DNA from: Methylocystis rosea
Lineage (GTDB): Bacteria; Pseudomonadota; Alphaproteobacteria; Rhizobiales; Beijerinckiaceae
Length of the DNA: 64,000 nt
Reading direction: 5' to 3'
Assembly (NCBI RefSeq): GCF_003855495.1
Contig: NZ_CP034086.1
Span: 2,269,501-2,333,500, forward strand
The translations under genes and the position numbers were made by a program. Under the pieces are notes generated by a model. The model was not told the DNA's origin. It worked only from the letters and a program-made list of their open reading frames with translations, and did not search any database. Position 1 is the stretch's first letter. Every line of letters begins with the position of its first letter. Positions 52,193-60,728 of this stretch are shown in pieces.

Positions 52193-54931
52193 GTGAGCGC
52201 AGCGCGCATATCCCTAGACGGGTCGTGGGACTTCAAATATCTCGGCTATGGCGCCAAGCCGGCCGAGAGCAGGACGATTCTTGTCCCAAGCCCTTGGCAA
52301 GCCCAATTCGCCGATCTGCGCATGCGCGGCGGCGTCGCGGTCTATCGCCGAGAGGTGGAGATACCTGAAGAATGGCTGGAGGAGCGGGTGTTCCTGCACT
52401 TCGGCGCCGTTTTTCACGTTACCCATGTGTTTGTGAACGGCGCATTCGTGGGCAGCCATGTGGGCGGCTTCCTGCCGTTTCATTTCGACATCACAGACCG
52501 GATCGTCAACGGAAAAGCCGAGATTAAGGTGAAGGTGGAAAGCCCCACCGACGACCCGTTCGAATTCCCCACGACGCCTTTCGCCGAAATGCCCTTCGGC
52601 AAGCAGAGCTGGTACGGCCCCCTCTCTGGAATATGGCAGTCCGTGTATCTCGAAAAGCGGATCGCGGACCACGTAACCACGGTGCGCGTGCGTTCATCGC
52701 AGGCGAGCGGAGAGATTTCGGCGCAAGTGCGCTTCGAGAGCCCGCTCACGGACGCCGCCGACGTGACGATTACGGTCGTCGACGCAGAGGAAAACGCCGT
52801 CGCGCAGTCATGCGCCAAACTGGCGGCCGGCGTTGAAAACGCCCTGCTGTATTCCTTTGTGCCTGCGCCTCGCTGCTGGTCGCCTGACACCCCCTATCTC
52901 TATCGTCTGCAAGTCTCGATGAGGCGCAAAGACGTCGTCGTCGACCAAATCGAAACGACATTCGGCTTTCGCAGCGTCGAAACCCGAGACGGGAAATTGT
53001 ATCTCAACGGCAAGCCGTTCTATCTGCGCGCCGCTCTCGACCAGGACTATTATCCCGACACGATCTGCACTCTGCCCTCAGTCGAATTTCTCGAGGATAG
53101 ATTTAACAAGGCGAAGCAACTCGGGCTGAACGCGCTGCGCTGTCACATTAAGGTGCCGGATCCGCGTTACTATGAGGTTGCCGATCGCCTTGGCCTGCTG
53201 ATTTGGGCGGAATTGCCGAACGCCGGGGATTCGACCGAACTCTCGCGAGAGCGCAAGGAGCTCACGCTGAAGGGCCTGATCGATCGCGACGGCAACCATC
53301 CTTCGATCTTTTGCTGGACGCTGATCAACGAGAACTGGGGCGTCGACCTTGTCCATGACCCCTATCACCGCGCATGGCTGAAGAAGCTGTACCTGTGGCT
53401 CAAGTCCTACGATCCGTCGCGGCTTGTCGTCGACAATTCGCCCTTGGCGCCAAGCTTTCACGTGCAGACCGATCTCGCGGATTTCCATTTCTATGCCGCC
53501 ATTCCCGATAGTCGGGAGGACTGGGATCAGTTTGTCGAGGAACTCGCGGGAAGGGCCGAATGGCTCTTCAGCCCCGAGGGCGACGCGGTCATCACGGGAC
53601 AGGAGCCGCTGCTATGCTCGGAATTTGGCAATTGGGGGCTGCCTGACCCTGAGAAGTTGAGAGACGCGGCCGGCGCCGAAGCCTGGTGGTTCGAGACCGG
53701 CCACGACTGGAGCGAAGGCGTCATGTATGCGCATGGCGTTCGCAACCGATTTCAAGACTGGAGTCTCGATCGCGTATTCGGGACGTTCGAAAGCTTCGTC
53801 GAAGCGACCCAGTGGCAACAGTTTCGGGCGCTGAAATACCAGATCGAAGCCATGCGCCGGAGGCCGCAGATCGCGGGCTACGTCATCACCGAGCTGACCG
53901 ATTGTCACTGGGAGGCGAACGGCCTTCTGGACATGCGTTCGAATCCGCGCGTTTTTCACAATCTGTTTCACTCGATCAATGCCGATACGGTTATTCTGCC
54001 CACACTCGATCGTCCCGCCTATTGGTCGGGCGACGCCGTTCGCCTCTCGCTCTGCGTGGCGCATGGCGGGCCAAATCCGCTGGAGCCGTCGGCTCTCGAC
54101 ATATCGCTCGCCGAGCCGATGACGTTGGAAATCCCCTCCATCGAGCCCGGCGCTGTGGTCGATCTCGGCGTGATTTCGGTGACCCTTCCGGTGGTGGAGC
54201 ACTCCTGCCTGCGCCGTCTCACCCTGCGCTTGCGTTCTCTCGACGGACGACTTCTCGCGAGCAATGAAATCGACGTTGCCGTGCATGCAAGGCCGCGACC
54301 GCCGGAGCTTTCGCTATGGTCGTCGCACGGCGACATTCGGGACCGGTTGCAGGCGCTTGGCTATAGGTTGGCCGAAGGGGCCGAGACGGCGGACGTCGTC
54401 GTCGAGACGCAAGCTTCCGCGGCGCTGGCGGCCTATGTGCGCGCCGGCGGGCGAGCCGTTCTCTTGACCGAAACGCCAGGCTCGCTCACGCCATTCTTTC
54501 CGCATTGGCAGAACGTCAAGGTGGTGGCGCGCGACGGCACGCTCTGGCGAGGCGACTGGGCGTCCTCCTTCGCCTGGCTTCGACGGCAGGGTCCGTTCGC
54601 CGCGATTCCCGGCGGGCCTCTGCTCGACCAGGCGTTTGATCGTGTGATCCCGACGCATATCATCTCCGGCTGTAATCTCCTTGATTTTCAGGCGCGGGTT
54701 CACGCCGCACTGGTTGTCGGGTGGATCCATCGTCCGGCTGCGATTGCGGTCGGACGCAACTACGGCACAGGCCGCATCGTGATCGCGACGTTCAAACTGT
54801 TCCGTGATCCTCCGGGAGAAGATCCAACCGCCGCGGCTTTGCTTGGCGGCCTGATCGAGGCGGCGGCGCGAAGCGCCGGTCCGGCGCCTGCGATCTCCAA
54901 GCTCGAACCCGTGGGCTGGGAAGACCTTTAG
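52193..54931 (+). CDS. Glycoside hydrolase family 2 protein with extra C-terminal domain
   Basis: A 912-residue protein. The N-terminal ~170 residues are the GH2 sugar-binding jelly roll (ISLDGSWDFKYLG, WYGPLSGIWQSVYLE). Next come an Ig-like domain (about 175-265) and the TIM barrel, with the acid/base Glu380 (WTLINENWG) and nucleophile Glu477 (CSEFGNWG). Residues of about 690-905 form a further domain (GYRLAEGAETADVVVET, GGRAVLLTETPGSL, YGTGRIVIATFKL) resembling the flavodoxin/glutaminase-like module of large beta-galactosidases. There is no signal peptide, so it is probably cytoplasmic. The GTG start follows GAGGTTAG. Substrate is unknown: beta-galactoside, beta-glucuronide or mannoside are all possible. 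Confidence 0.88.
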   Translation: MSAARISLDGSWDFKYLGYGAKPAESRTILVPSPWQAQFADLRMRGGVAVYRREVEIPEEWLEERVFLHFGAVFHVTHVFVNGAFVGSHVGGFLPFHFDITDRIVNGKAEIKVKVESPTDDPFEFPTTPFAEMPFGKQSWYGPLSGIWQSVYLEKRIADHVTTVRVRSSQASGEISAQVRFESPLTDAADVTITVVDAEENAVAQSCAKLAAGVENALLYSFVPAPRCWSPDTPYLYRLQVSMRRKDVVVDQIETTFGFRSVETRDGKLYLNGKPFYLRAALDQDYYPDTICTLPSVEFLEDRFNKAKQLGLNALRCHIKVPDPRYYEVADRLGLLIWAELPNAGDSTELSRERKELTLKGLIDRDGNHPSIFCWTLINENWGVDLVHDPYHRAWLKKLYLWLKSYDPSRLVVDNSPLAPSFHVQTDLADFHFYAAIPDSREDWDQFVEELAGRAEWLFSPEGDAVITGQEPLLCSEFGNWGLPDPEKLRDAAGAEAWWFETGHDWSEGVMYAHGVRNRFQDWSLDRVFGTFESFVEATQWQQFRALKYQIEAMRRRPQIAGYVITELTDCHWEANGLLDMRSNPRVFHNLFHSINADTVILPTLDRPAYWSGDAVRLSLCVAHGGPNPLEPSALDISLAEPMTLEIPSIEPGAVVDLGVISVTLPVVEHSCLRRLTLRLRSLDGRLLASNEIDVAVHARPRPPELSLWSSHGDIRDRLQALGYRLAEGAETADVVVETQASAALAAYVRAGGRAVLLTETPGSLTPFFPHWQNVKVVARDGTLWRGDWASSFAWLRRQGPFAAIPGGPLLDQAFDRVIPTHIISGCNLLDFQARVHAALVVGWIHRPAAIAVGRNYGTGRIVIATFKLFRDPPGEDPTAAALLGGLIEAAARSAGPAPAISKLEPVGWEDL

Positions 54932-54954
54932 GCGAGCTGGCGCGTTATAGCGCC

Positions 54955-56778
54955 ATGCATTCTGCGCAAGACATGACAGACGTCGCGGTTTATCGCCGGG
55001 CGCTGACATACTTCCTACAAGACCGGGTGAGGATCGCCGCGCTTGTCGCGATGATAGCGGTCTCCGTCAGCGTGGGCCTCCTGGAGGCTTGGCCGCTGGC
55101 GGTGCTTGTCGACTCCGTGCTTTCCAGCGAGCCGAAAGGCAACTGGATACACAGCTACTTCCTTGCCGTATTGCCGAAGGACAAGCCGGGGCAGATTGCG
55201 GGTCTGGTCGCGATCGGACTTGGACTGCAACTCGTCGGATATGCGGCCTGGATGGGCCGCATGATGATCAACTATTACCTCAATTATCGCGGCACGACGC
55301 GGGTGCGGTTTGATCTCTTCACCAAGCTTCAAAATCTTGGCCTCACGTATCACCGCAGCCGACCGCAGGGCGACTCGATCTATCGTCTGACGACAGACGC
55401 CTTCGGCCCGTGGGGCATCGTCGACGTCGTGATTGGAACTTCGGTTGCGGCCGTAACGCTCACCGTGATGACCATTATTCTTTTCTCTCGAAACGTCAGT
55501 TTAACGCTGGCGGCATTTACCGTCGCCCCCTTGATGATATGGAGCAACTGGCGATTTGGCGTCAGAATCCACAAACGCGCGCTTGATTCCAAGCAGATCG
55601 ACGCCGATCTGACCGCGCATATTCAGCAGGCGATGGCGCGTATACCTTTGGCGCAGGCGTTCCGTCGCGAGGCTTTCGAATTCAGACGCTTCTCCGGCGC
55701 GGTCGGCAGAAGCGTCGAGGCGCTGCTGAGTTTAAATTGGCAGGAACAGCTCTATCCTCTCGCGCGCGACGGCATCCTGTCCGTGGGCGGAGCGATCATC
55801 CTCGGCTATGGAGGCTGGCTCGTTTACCGAGACCAGTTTCTCGTGCCCGTCGCCGACGGAATGACCGTCGGAACGCTGCTGATTTTCATCGACTACTTGC
55901 GCAAGCTTTGGGACCCGCTGAAATGGCTCAGCGAGTTCTTCGCCAAAGTGCGCATCTTCGAGGCCGCTTCGCGACGGGTTTTTCATGTGCTCGACGAACC
56001 GGAAGCCGTTGTCGATACGCCGGCGGCGCGTTGGATATCCAGTAAGCCGCGAACTCTGACGCTCGAGCGCGTAAGTTTTGACTACGGGAGCGGCAAGCAA
56101 ATTCTCACCGACGTATCGGCGACGATACGGCCGCGCGAGATGGTGGCCTTCGTCGGAGCGAGCGGCGCCGGCAAGAGCACGCTCTTGAGTCTCATGCTTC
56201 GGTTCTACGATCCGACGAGCGGGGCGCTACGCTTGGACGGCGTCGACTTCAGGAACCTACGGCTCGAGGCGCTAAGAGCGCATTTCGCGCTCGTCGCACA
56301 AGACAGCCTCGTGCTGCCGGCGACCATCGCAGAAAATCTCGCCTATGGCCGGCAGAACGCAACGCGAGCGGACATCGAACGAGCCGCAGAAGACGCGGGC
56401 GCCGCAGAATTCATTCACCCTCTGCCTGATGGCTATGAAACCGTGCTCGCCGAGGGCGGCGCCAATCTCTCCGGCGGTCAGCGTCAGCGAATCGCCATCG
56501 CGCGCGCGCTGCTATCCGACGCGCCGTTCCTCATCCTCGACGAACCAACGAGCGCGCTCGATCCCGAGCAGGAGCGTCGGCTGATAGAAACGCTGCACCG
56601 ACTGAAAGGATCACGCACGATTATTCTCGTGACCCACCGTCTGGAGTCGGTCGTCGATTGTGATTGCATCTTCGTCATGAGCAAAGGACAAATCGTCGAA
56701 CGCGGCGCGCACGACGCGCTCATCTCTTCAGGCGGCGCTTTTTCAAAAGCGCGGAGACGTGCTGAAGCGGCGGAGTGA
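54955..56778 (+). CDS. ABC exporter, fused permease and ATPase (MsbA/ABCB type)
   Basis: A 607-residue half-transporter. The membrane domain holds six helices within residues 25-330, with long cytoplasmic extensions. The ATPase domain follows: Walker A GASGAGKST at about 401-409, Q-loop LVAQDSLVLP, signature LSGGQ at 505-509, Walker B FLILDEP with Glu530, and H-loop VTHRLES. Homodimers of this type flip lipids or lipid-linked glycans. It begins 23 bases after the GH2 stop and is the last gene of the plus-strand unit, so it probably exports the glycan or glycolipid made by the cluster. A second start at 54973 is possible. Confidence 0.92.
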   Translation: MHSAQDMTDVAVYRRALTYFLQDRVRIAALVAMIAVSVSVGLLEAWPLAVLVDSVLSSEPKGNWIHSYFLAVLPKDKPGQIAGLVAIGLGLQLVGYAAWMGRMMINYYLNYRGTTRVRFDLFTKLQNLGLTYHRSRPQGDSIYRLTTDAFGPWGIVDVVIGTSVAAVTLTVMTIILFSRNVSLTLAAFTVAPLMIWSNWRFGVRIHKRALDSKQIDADLTAHIQQAMARIPLAQAFRREAFEFRRFSGAVGRSVEALLSLNWQEQLYPLARDGILSVGGAIILGYGGWLVYRDQFLVPVADGMTVGTLLIFIDYLRKLWDPLKWLSEFFAKVRIFEAASRRVFHVLDEPEAVVDTPAARWISSKPRTLTLERVSFDYGSGKQILTDVSATIRPREMVAFVGASGAGKSTLLSLMLRFYDPTSGALRLDGVDFRNLRLEALRAHFALVAQDSLVLPATIAENLAYGRQNATRADIERAAEDAGAAEFIHPLPDGYETVLAEGGANLSGGQRQRIAIARALLSDAPFLILDEPTSALDPEQERRLIETLHRLKGSRTIILVTHRLESVVDCDCIFVMSKGQIVERGAHDALISSGGAFSKARRRAEAAE

Positions 56779-56802
56779 CGATTTGCGGGGATTAGGATCT
56801 CG

Positions 56803-58017
56803 TCAACGCGCCGCGTAGCGCTTGCGCCTCGCAAGATTGAACTGCGAGGCGCGGCGGGATTCAGCCTCCTGCTGCGCCTGATGAAGCGCTTCGAGCGGCG
56901 CTGCGCCTTGAAGCGCCTCCGCCATCGGTTCGCACAGAAGCCGGCCTGCGCCGGGGTCGCGGTGACAGAGCGGATCCCACAAACCCATGGGCGTCCAAAG
57001 ATCGCGATCATGCCACTCGGGCATTCCCAGAATCGGATATAGGCACGCCCCGCGCAAGGGCACGTTCTGAAGCAAGAGCGCGTGGCAGGCGCTGACAACT
57101 TCGCACAGCCACGGTCCACGATTGTCCCCGACGTGACTGGTCTCCGTGATCATGACCTCGCGGCCGTAACGCTGCCAGACAGAGAGAACGAGATCCGATA
57201 GCGGCGCTCGGCGCGGATCATCGTCGTGAAGCGGCGGCACGTTTCCGTCAGCGTTCGGCGTGTCGTTCAACTCCCACTGATTGGTCCAGTAATAATTGAT
57301 TCCCACCACGTCCAAATGTTCAGGACTGCCGCCGAGTTCGGGCAGAAGCCTGCCGCACAACATGTCCCAGCTTTGAAACACGAGCCTGTTATTGAAATCA
57401 TGCGCCTGAGGAGCAAGATCCGGCCTGTCCTCGGGACAGACGACTCGGCACAAGGGATCGACACTGACGAAGCGCGCATCGGGACAGGCGGCGCGTATCG
57501 CATTGATTCCAGCGATTGCGCCACGCGCGAGAACGACCTTCAACTCCCAGCCTCGTCCCGACCCGTACGGCGCGAACAGCGCCTTCTCGCCGCCGGCATA
57601 GGCCATGAAGGAAGGCTCATTGATCGGCGTGAAGACGCAGGGACCATCCATGCGCGCGGCCACGAAGCGCGCCACCGCATAGCAGTAGTCTGCGAAACGC
57701 CGGGGGAACGCCTCGGACCAAAGGTCGACGTCCTGAGGGAAACCATAGTGAAAGAGATCCCATATCACCCCTACGCCGTGGCGGTTTGCGGCCTCGATGA
57801 AGGGTTCGAGCGAGGAGAAATCGTATCGACCGCGACAATCGACGAGCGGCCAACGAACGGTCTCACGCGCGGCATGCAAGCCCAGTCGCGCGATGTCGGC
57901 ATAGTCCGCGTCGACATTGGCGTCGTGACCTGTCGCGACGACCTGATCGAACCACTCGCCGTGCCGGTTGAAGCCTGTCGACCCCTCGAAACCCGCAAGA
58001 AAGAAACTCTGAAACAT
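56803..58017 (-). CDS. Clan-A glycoside hydrolase, GH1-like, first of two
   Basis: A 404-residue TIM-barrel glycosidase. The acid/base is Glu134 (FTPINEPS) and the nucleophile Glu292 (VMITETSHVG). The barrel strands GLHAARETVRWPLVD, GVGVIWDLFHYGFP and LDVVGINYYW are in place. It is shorter than classical GH1 enzymes (about 450-480) and starts MFQSFFLAGFEGSTG, with no signal peptide. GGGAG is 7 bases from the ATG. It is 33 bases downstream of the second hydrolase gene and converges with the ABC exporter gene, 24 bases apart. Substrate unknown. Confidence 0.85.
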   Translation of the reverse strand: MFQSFFLAGFEGSTGFNRHGEWFDQVVATGHDANVDADYADIARLGLHAARETVRWPLVDCRGRYDFSSLEPFIEAANRHGVGVIWDLFHYGFPQDVDLWSEAFPRRFADYCYAVARFVAARMDGPCVFTPINEPSFMAYAGGEKALFAPYGSGRGWELKVVLARGAIAGINAIRAACPDARFVSVDPLCRVVCPEDRPDLAPQAHDFNNRLVFQSWDMLCGRLLPELGGSPEHLDVVGINYYWTNQWELNDTPNADGNVPPLHDDDPRRAPLSDLVLSVWQRYGREVMITETSHVGDNRGPWLCEVVSACHALLLQNVPLRGACLYPILGMPEWHDRDLWTPMGLWDPLCHRDPGAGRLLCEPMAEALQGAAPLEALHQAQQEAESRRASQFNLARRKRYAAR

Positions 58018-58050
58018 GCCTTTACTCCCGGTTCGCTCGTGGAGGCTGCG

Positions 58051-59343
58051 CTACGGCAGCCGAGGCGCTGGCGCGAGCGGACCCACCGCAGCCGCGCCGC
58101 CGGACGTCAGTCGACGATAGGCGTCGACAAGGGGCGTCTCGATACGTTCCAGCCGCCCCGATGGATCAGGATTGAGATCCCAAAGCCCCATTTGCAAAAG
58201 ATGATCGTGGAGCGGTCGCAGCCCCTGTCGATAGGCCCATGTCACGAGCGCGAACATCGGCCACCACGTATAGCCCACAATCGGTACGCCGTTCGCGCGC
58301 AGCGTCTTCATCGCCTCGACGGAGTCAGTGAGCCAGGCCTGTCGCTGTCTCACCGAACCCTTGGTCGCGGTTTCCGAGATCATGATCGGCGCGCCGTAAC
58401 GTTCGAAATACATCTCGCCGATCTTCATCACGAGCGCGCCCGACGCGTAGGGCATTCGAACGCGCAGTCGCCCGAAACGGTCCCGCGACATCCGCTTGAG
58501 CGTGAACATCGGGTAAAGATTCACCCCAATGACGGAGAGCTCAAGCGGGCGTTCACGAAAGGCGTTCAGCGCCGGTTCCGCCGCCCCCTGGGTCAGAAGC
58601 CAGGTCCACAGCGGATGGCGCGGATCGACGCGCCCGCTGATGAGATCGAGCGCAAGAAACACGATCCTTTGACGCCGCTCTGCCTCCTCAGCCAAGGCGG
58701 GGTCGCTCGACTCGAAAACATCGGTGGCGTCGACGTGAAACGCGACGATTTCGGGGTCGACGTCCTGTAGCGCACGGGTCGTTTCGACGATTCCGCGACA
58801 GATGGACAGCATCACCGCAACGAAACTCGACCAGCTGCGCCCGTACGGCGGCCACCAGCCCAAACGTCCGCAATACCACGCGGTGATCCGAGGCTCGTTC
58901 AGCGGCGTGTACCACCTGATCCTTCCACGGAAGCGTTCAGCAAGGCGGGCGGCGTATTCCGCCACGCGCCTTGGATAATCCGCGTTGAGGAAGGCGCGCT
59001 CCATCCAATGCGGCAAACCGTAATGCACGAGGTCAACGATAGGATCGATGTTAAGTTCGAGCATGCGCTCCAGCGCGGCGTCGACGAAGCTGAAATCCCA
59101 GGTCCCCGGCGCCGGTTGCACCCGATGCCAGGGCACGCCATAGCGCGCGCAGGGAACCCCCAATTGCGCCATCAGCGCGATATCCTCTTTCCACCGCCGG
59201 TAATGGTCTGTCAGCTCATATTCGTCGAGCATGCGTCCGGTTCTTGGATGCGGATCGGTGATGAACGTGTCTTCAACGCCGGTGGCCCATAGAAAGGCGC
59301 CAGGCGCAGTGAGCCGATCGAGTTCCGTCGCGCTCGGAAGCAT
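58051..59343 (-). CDS. Clan-A glycoside hydrolase, GH1-like, second of two
   Basis: A 430-residue TIM-barrel glycosidase related to, but clearly distinct from, its neighbour. The acid/base is Glu150 (YTPLNEPR) and the nucleophile Glu324 (IMISETATKG). GAFLWATGVEDTFI at the N-terminus matches GH1-like proteins from polysaccharide loci; there is no signal peptide. A strong ribosome site is not visible before the ATG at 59343. It is first of a two-gene minus-strand unit. Being paired with GH2, Glf and an exporter suggests trimming or transglycosylation during glycan assembly rather than nutrition. Confidence 0.85.
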   Translation of the reverse strand: MLPSATELDRLTAPGAFLWATGVEDTFITDPHPRTGRMLDEYELTDHYRRWKEDIALMAQLGVPCARYGVPWHRVQPAPGTWDFSFVDAALERMLELNIDPIVDLVHYGLPHWMERAFLNADYPRRVAEYAARLAERFRGRIRWYTPLNEPRITAWYCGRLGWWPPYGRSWSSFVAVMLSICRGIVETTRALQDVDPEIVAFHVDATDVFESSDPALAEEAERRQRIVFLALDLISGRVDPRHPLWTWLLTQGAAEPALNAFRERPLELSVIGVNLYPMFTLKRMSRDRFGRLRVRMPYASGALVMKIGEMYFERYGAPIMISETATKGSVRQRQAWLTDSVEAMKTLRANGVPIVGYTWWPMFALVTWAYRQGLRPLHDHLLQMGLWDLNPDPSGRLERIETPLVDAYRRLTSGGAAAVGPLAPAPRLP

Positions 59344-59726
59344 CAGGCGCGATTCACAAGAACGCGGCGCGCCGTAGCGGGAAATGGTCTGGCAGCCCGA
59401 GAGTCGCCGCGGTGGACCACAGACAGCGTAGGCGCTGGATCGGATGGCGTAGGAGCGTCGTTCATCGAAGGCGTCCTCCGTCTCTTCGCCGCGTGTCGCG
59501 CGTGAACCATCGCGAATGCACGCTCAAGCTCGAGACAGCAGCGGCGTGCAGGCCCCTACCTTAACCCTAGAGATCGGCGTCGGTTCCGGCGCGCCGGCGC
59601 ATCACGTTCCCGCAGCTGAGAAAGTCGGACGACGGCAGACTGCCGCGTTGGAGCTGTAAATAATGAAATTCAAAAAGAAATTGGCAAAGCGCACGGCCGA
59701 CTCCCTGGCCGTGCGCTTCATTCGGG
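59344..59726. other. Intergenic region between GH1-like and HdeA/B-like genes
   Basis: 383 bases with no supportable gene; short open frames here have no start signal or family similarity. The right end contains the terminator hairpin listed separately. The promoter of the hydrolase pair should lie in the left part. Confidence 0.4.
59689..59716 (-). terminator. Terminator hairpin after the HdeA/B-like operon
   Basis: GCGCACGGCC (59689-59698) pairs perfectly with GGCCGTGCGC (59707-59716) with an 8-base loop. On the minus strand it is followed by TTTGCC and then a CTTTTTG stretch, as expected for termination of the minus-strand genes that stop at 59727. Confidence 0.65.
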
Positions 59727-60020
59727 TCAGCGGGCGTTCTTCTGGATCGCATCCATGAGCGAAGAATTCGGCTTCTTCTTGCAATAACGCGTGATCTTAT
59801 CCGTATTGCGTTTCACGTAGCGCGATTCGATTACGGTGATGTTGTTCTTGGAGCTGAAATAGCCCCTCATCCAGTTGGCGACGAAGTCCTGAGTGTCTGC
59901 GTCGTACCCGGCAAACTGCTTGCAGGTGATTTCCGACATTTCGATCGTGACCTGCGCGTTGGCCGGAACGGCGAAGGCGGCCGCGGCGAGAGCGCCGGCG
60001 AAAATAAGTTTGCGATTCAT
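59727..60020 (-). CDS. HdeA/HdeB-like periplasmic protein, copy 1
   Basis: A 97-residue protein with a signal peptide (NRKLIFAGALAAAAFAVPANAQ). The mature part has ITCKQFAGYDADTQDFVANWMRGYF and a later TRYCKKKPN, the two-cysteine pattern of the HdeA/HdeB family, acid-activated periplasmic chaperones in enteric bacteria. In alphaproteobacteria the role of these members is less clear. GGGGA precedes the ATG. It follows copy 2 by 17 bases, so they form one operon. Confidence 0.82.
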   Translation of the reverse strand: MNRKLIFAGALAAAAFAVPANAQVTIEMSEITCKQFAGYDADTQDFVANWMRGYFSSKNNITVIESRYVKRNTDKITRYCKKKPNSSLMDAIQKNAR

Positions 60021-60037
60021 GTGGTTCCCCGTTCCTT

Positions 60038-60334
60038 TTACTTCTGCTCGAAAGCGCGCTGCAGACCCGCCATGACCGACTCATTCGGATTGGAAGCGCA
60101 CCAGCTCTTGACGCTGGCGGAATTTTTCCGGAATAAGTTCACGTCGATGAAGGTTCGGCCGCTTTTCTGCGCGAACCACCCACCCATAAACGCCCCGAAG
60201 TCTGCTTGATCGTCGGCCGGCATCGCCAACAATTCACCGCAGGTGATGCGGGTCATGTCGATCTTGACCTGCGCGTTGGACAGCGAAGGCGCGAGCGCTC
60301 CCGCCGCGGCAAGCGCAATTATCAGCTTCCTCAT
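60038..60334 (-). CDS. HdeA/HdeB-like periplasmic protein, copy 2
   Basis: A 98-residue paralogue of the next gene. Signal peptide RKLIIALAAAGALAPSLSNAQ, then ITCGELLAMPADDQADFGAFMGGWF and KSWCASNPNESVM, keeping both cysteines and the spacing. Sequence identity to copy 1 is modest, so the duplication is not recent. GGAGG lies 7 bases before the ATG. Confidence 0.82.
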   Translation of the reverse strand: MRKLIIALAAAGALAPSLSNAQVKIDMTRITCGELLAMPADDQADFGAFMGGWFAQKSGRTFIDVNLFRKNSASVKSWCASNPNESVMAGLQRAFEQK

Positions 60335-60728
60335 AAGATTTCCTCCAATAAAACCAGATTTCCGAAGAGCCGCCTCACCCTGCGGCTTTCGCCGGGAAAG
60401 GGCTCGCCAACGCCGGCGGTCCGCTGGACTTGCCTATCGCTCCGCCTAACGCCCCAGCCCGGCGCTTGAACTAAACATTAAAGAAATGAAAGTCCATCGG
60501 CGTGAATTGACTCTCGGCGGTCGCTCCCGAGTCTTTAAATTTTTGCAGTGCGCGCCAAACAAGCTTTTCCAAGCCGCATGAGCCAGTTCGCCCTGGAGGG
60601 CGGTTCGCTTTTAAAAACAGCGTTCAAGGGACGAAAGCCCGGCATATGACTACGCCGCAGCATCTTTAGGAGCGAATGAATGAGCCGCGTCGCCGGCCGC
60701 ACGGAAGATCGCGCTCCGCCGATAATTC
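60335..60728. other. Intergenic region upstream of the HdeA/B-like operon
   Basis: 394 bases between the start of the HdeA/B-like operon and the stop of the HupE-like gene. It includes AT-rich stretches at about 60470-60490 and 60535-60545 that could hold promoters. A very short open frame after AGGAG near 60670 overlaps the HupE gene and is not supported. No RNA gene recognised. Confidence 0.4.

Noticed and set aside
57226..58770. A 514-codon plus-strand frame opposite the two GH1-like genes
   Set aside because: Antisense shadow; both genes on the minus strand have intact catalytic motifs in the right frame.
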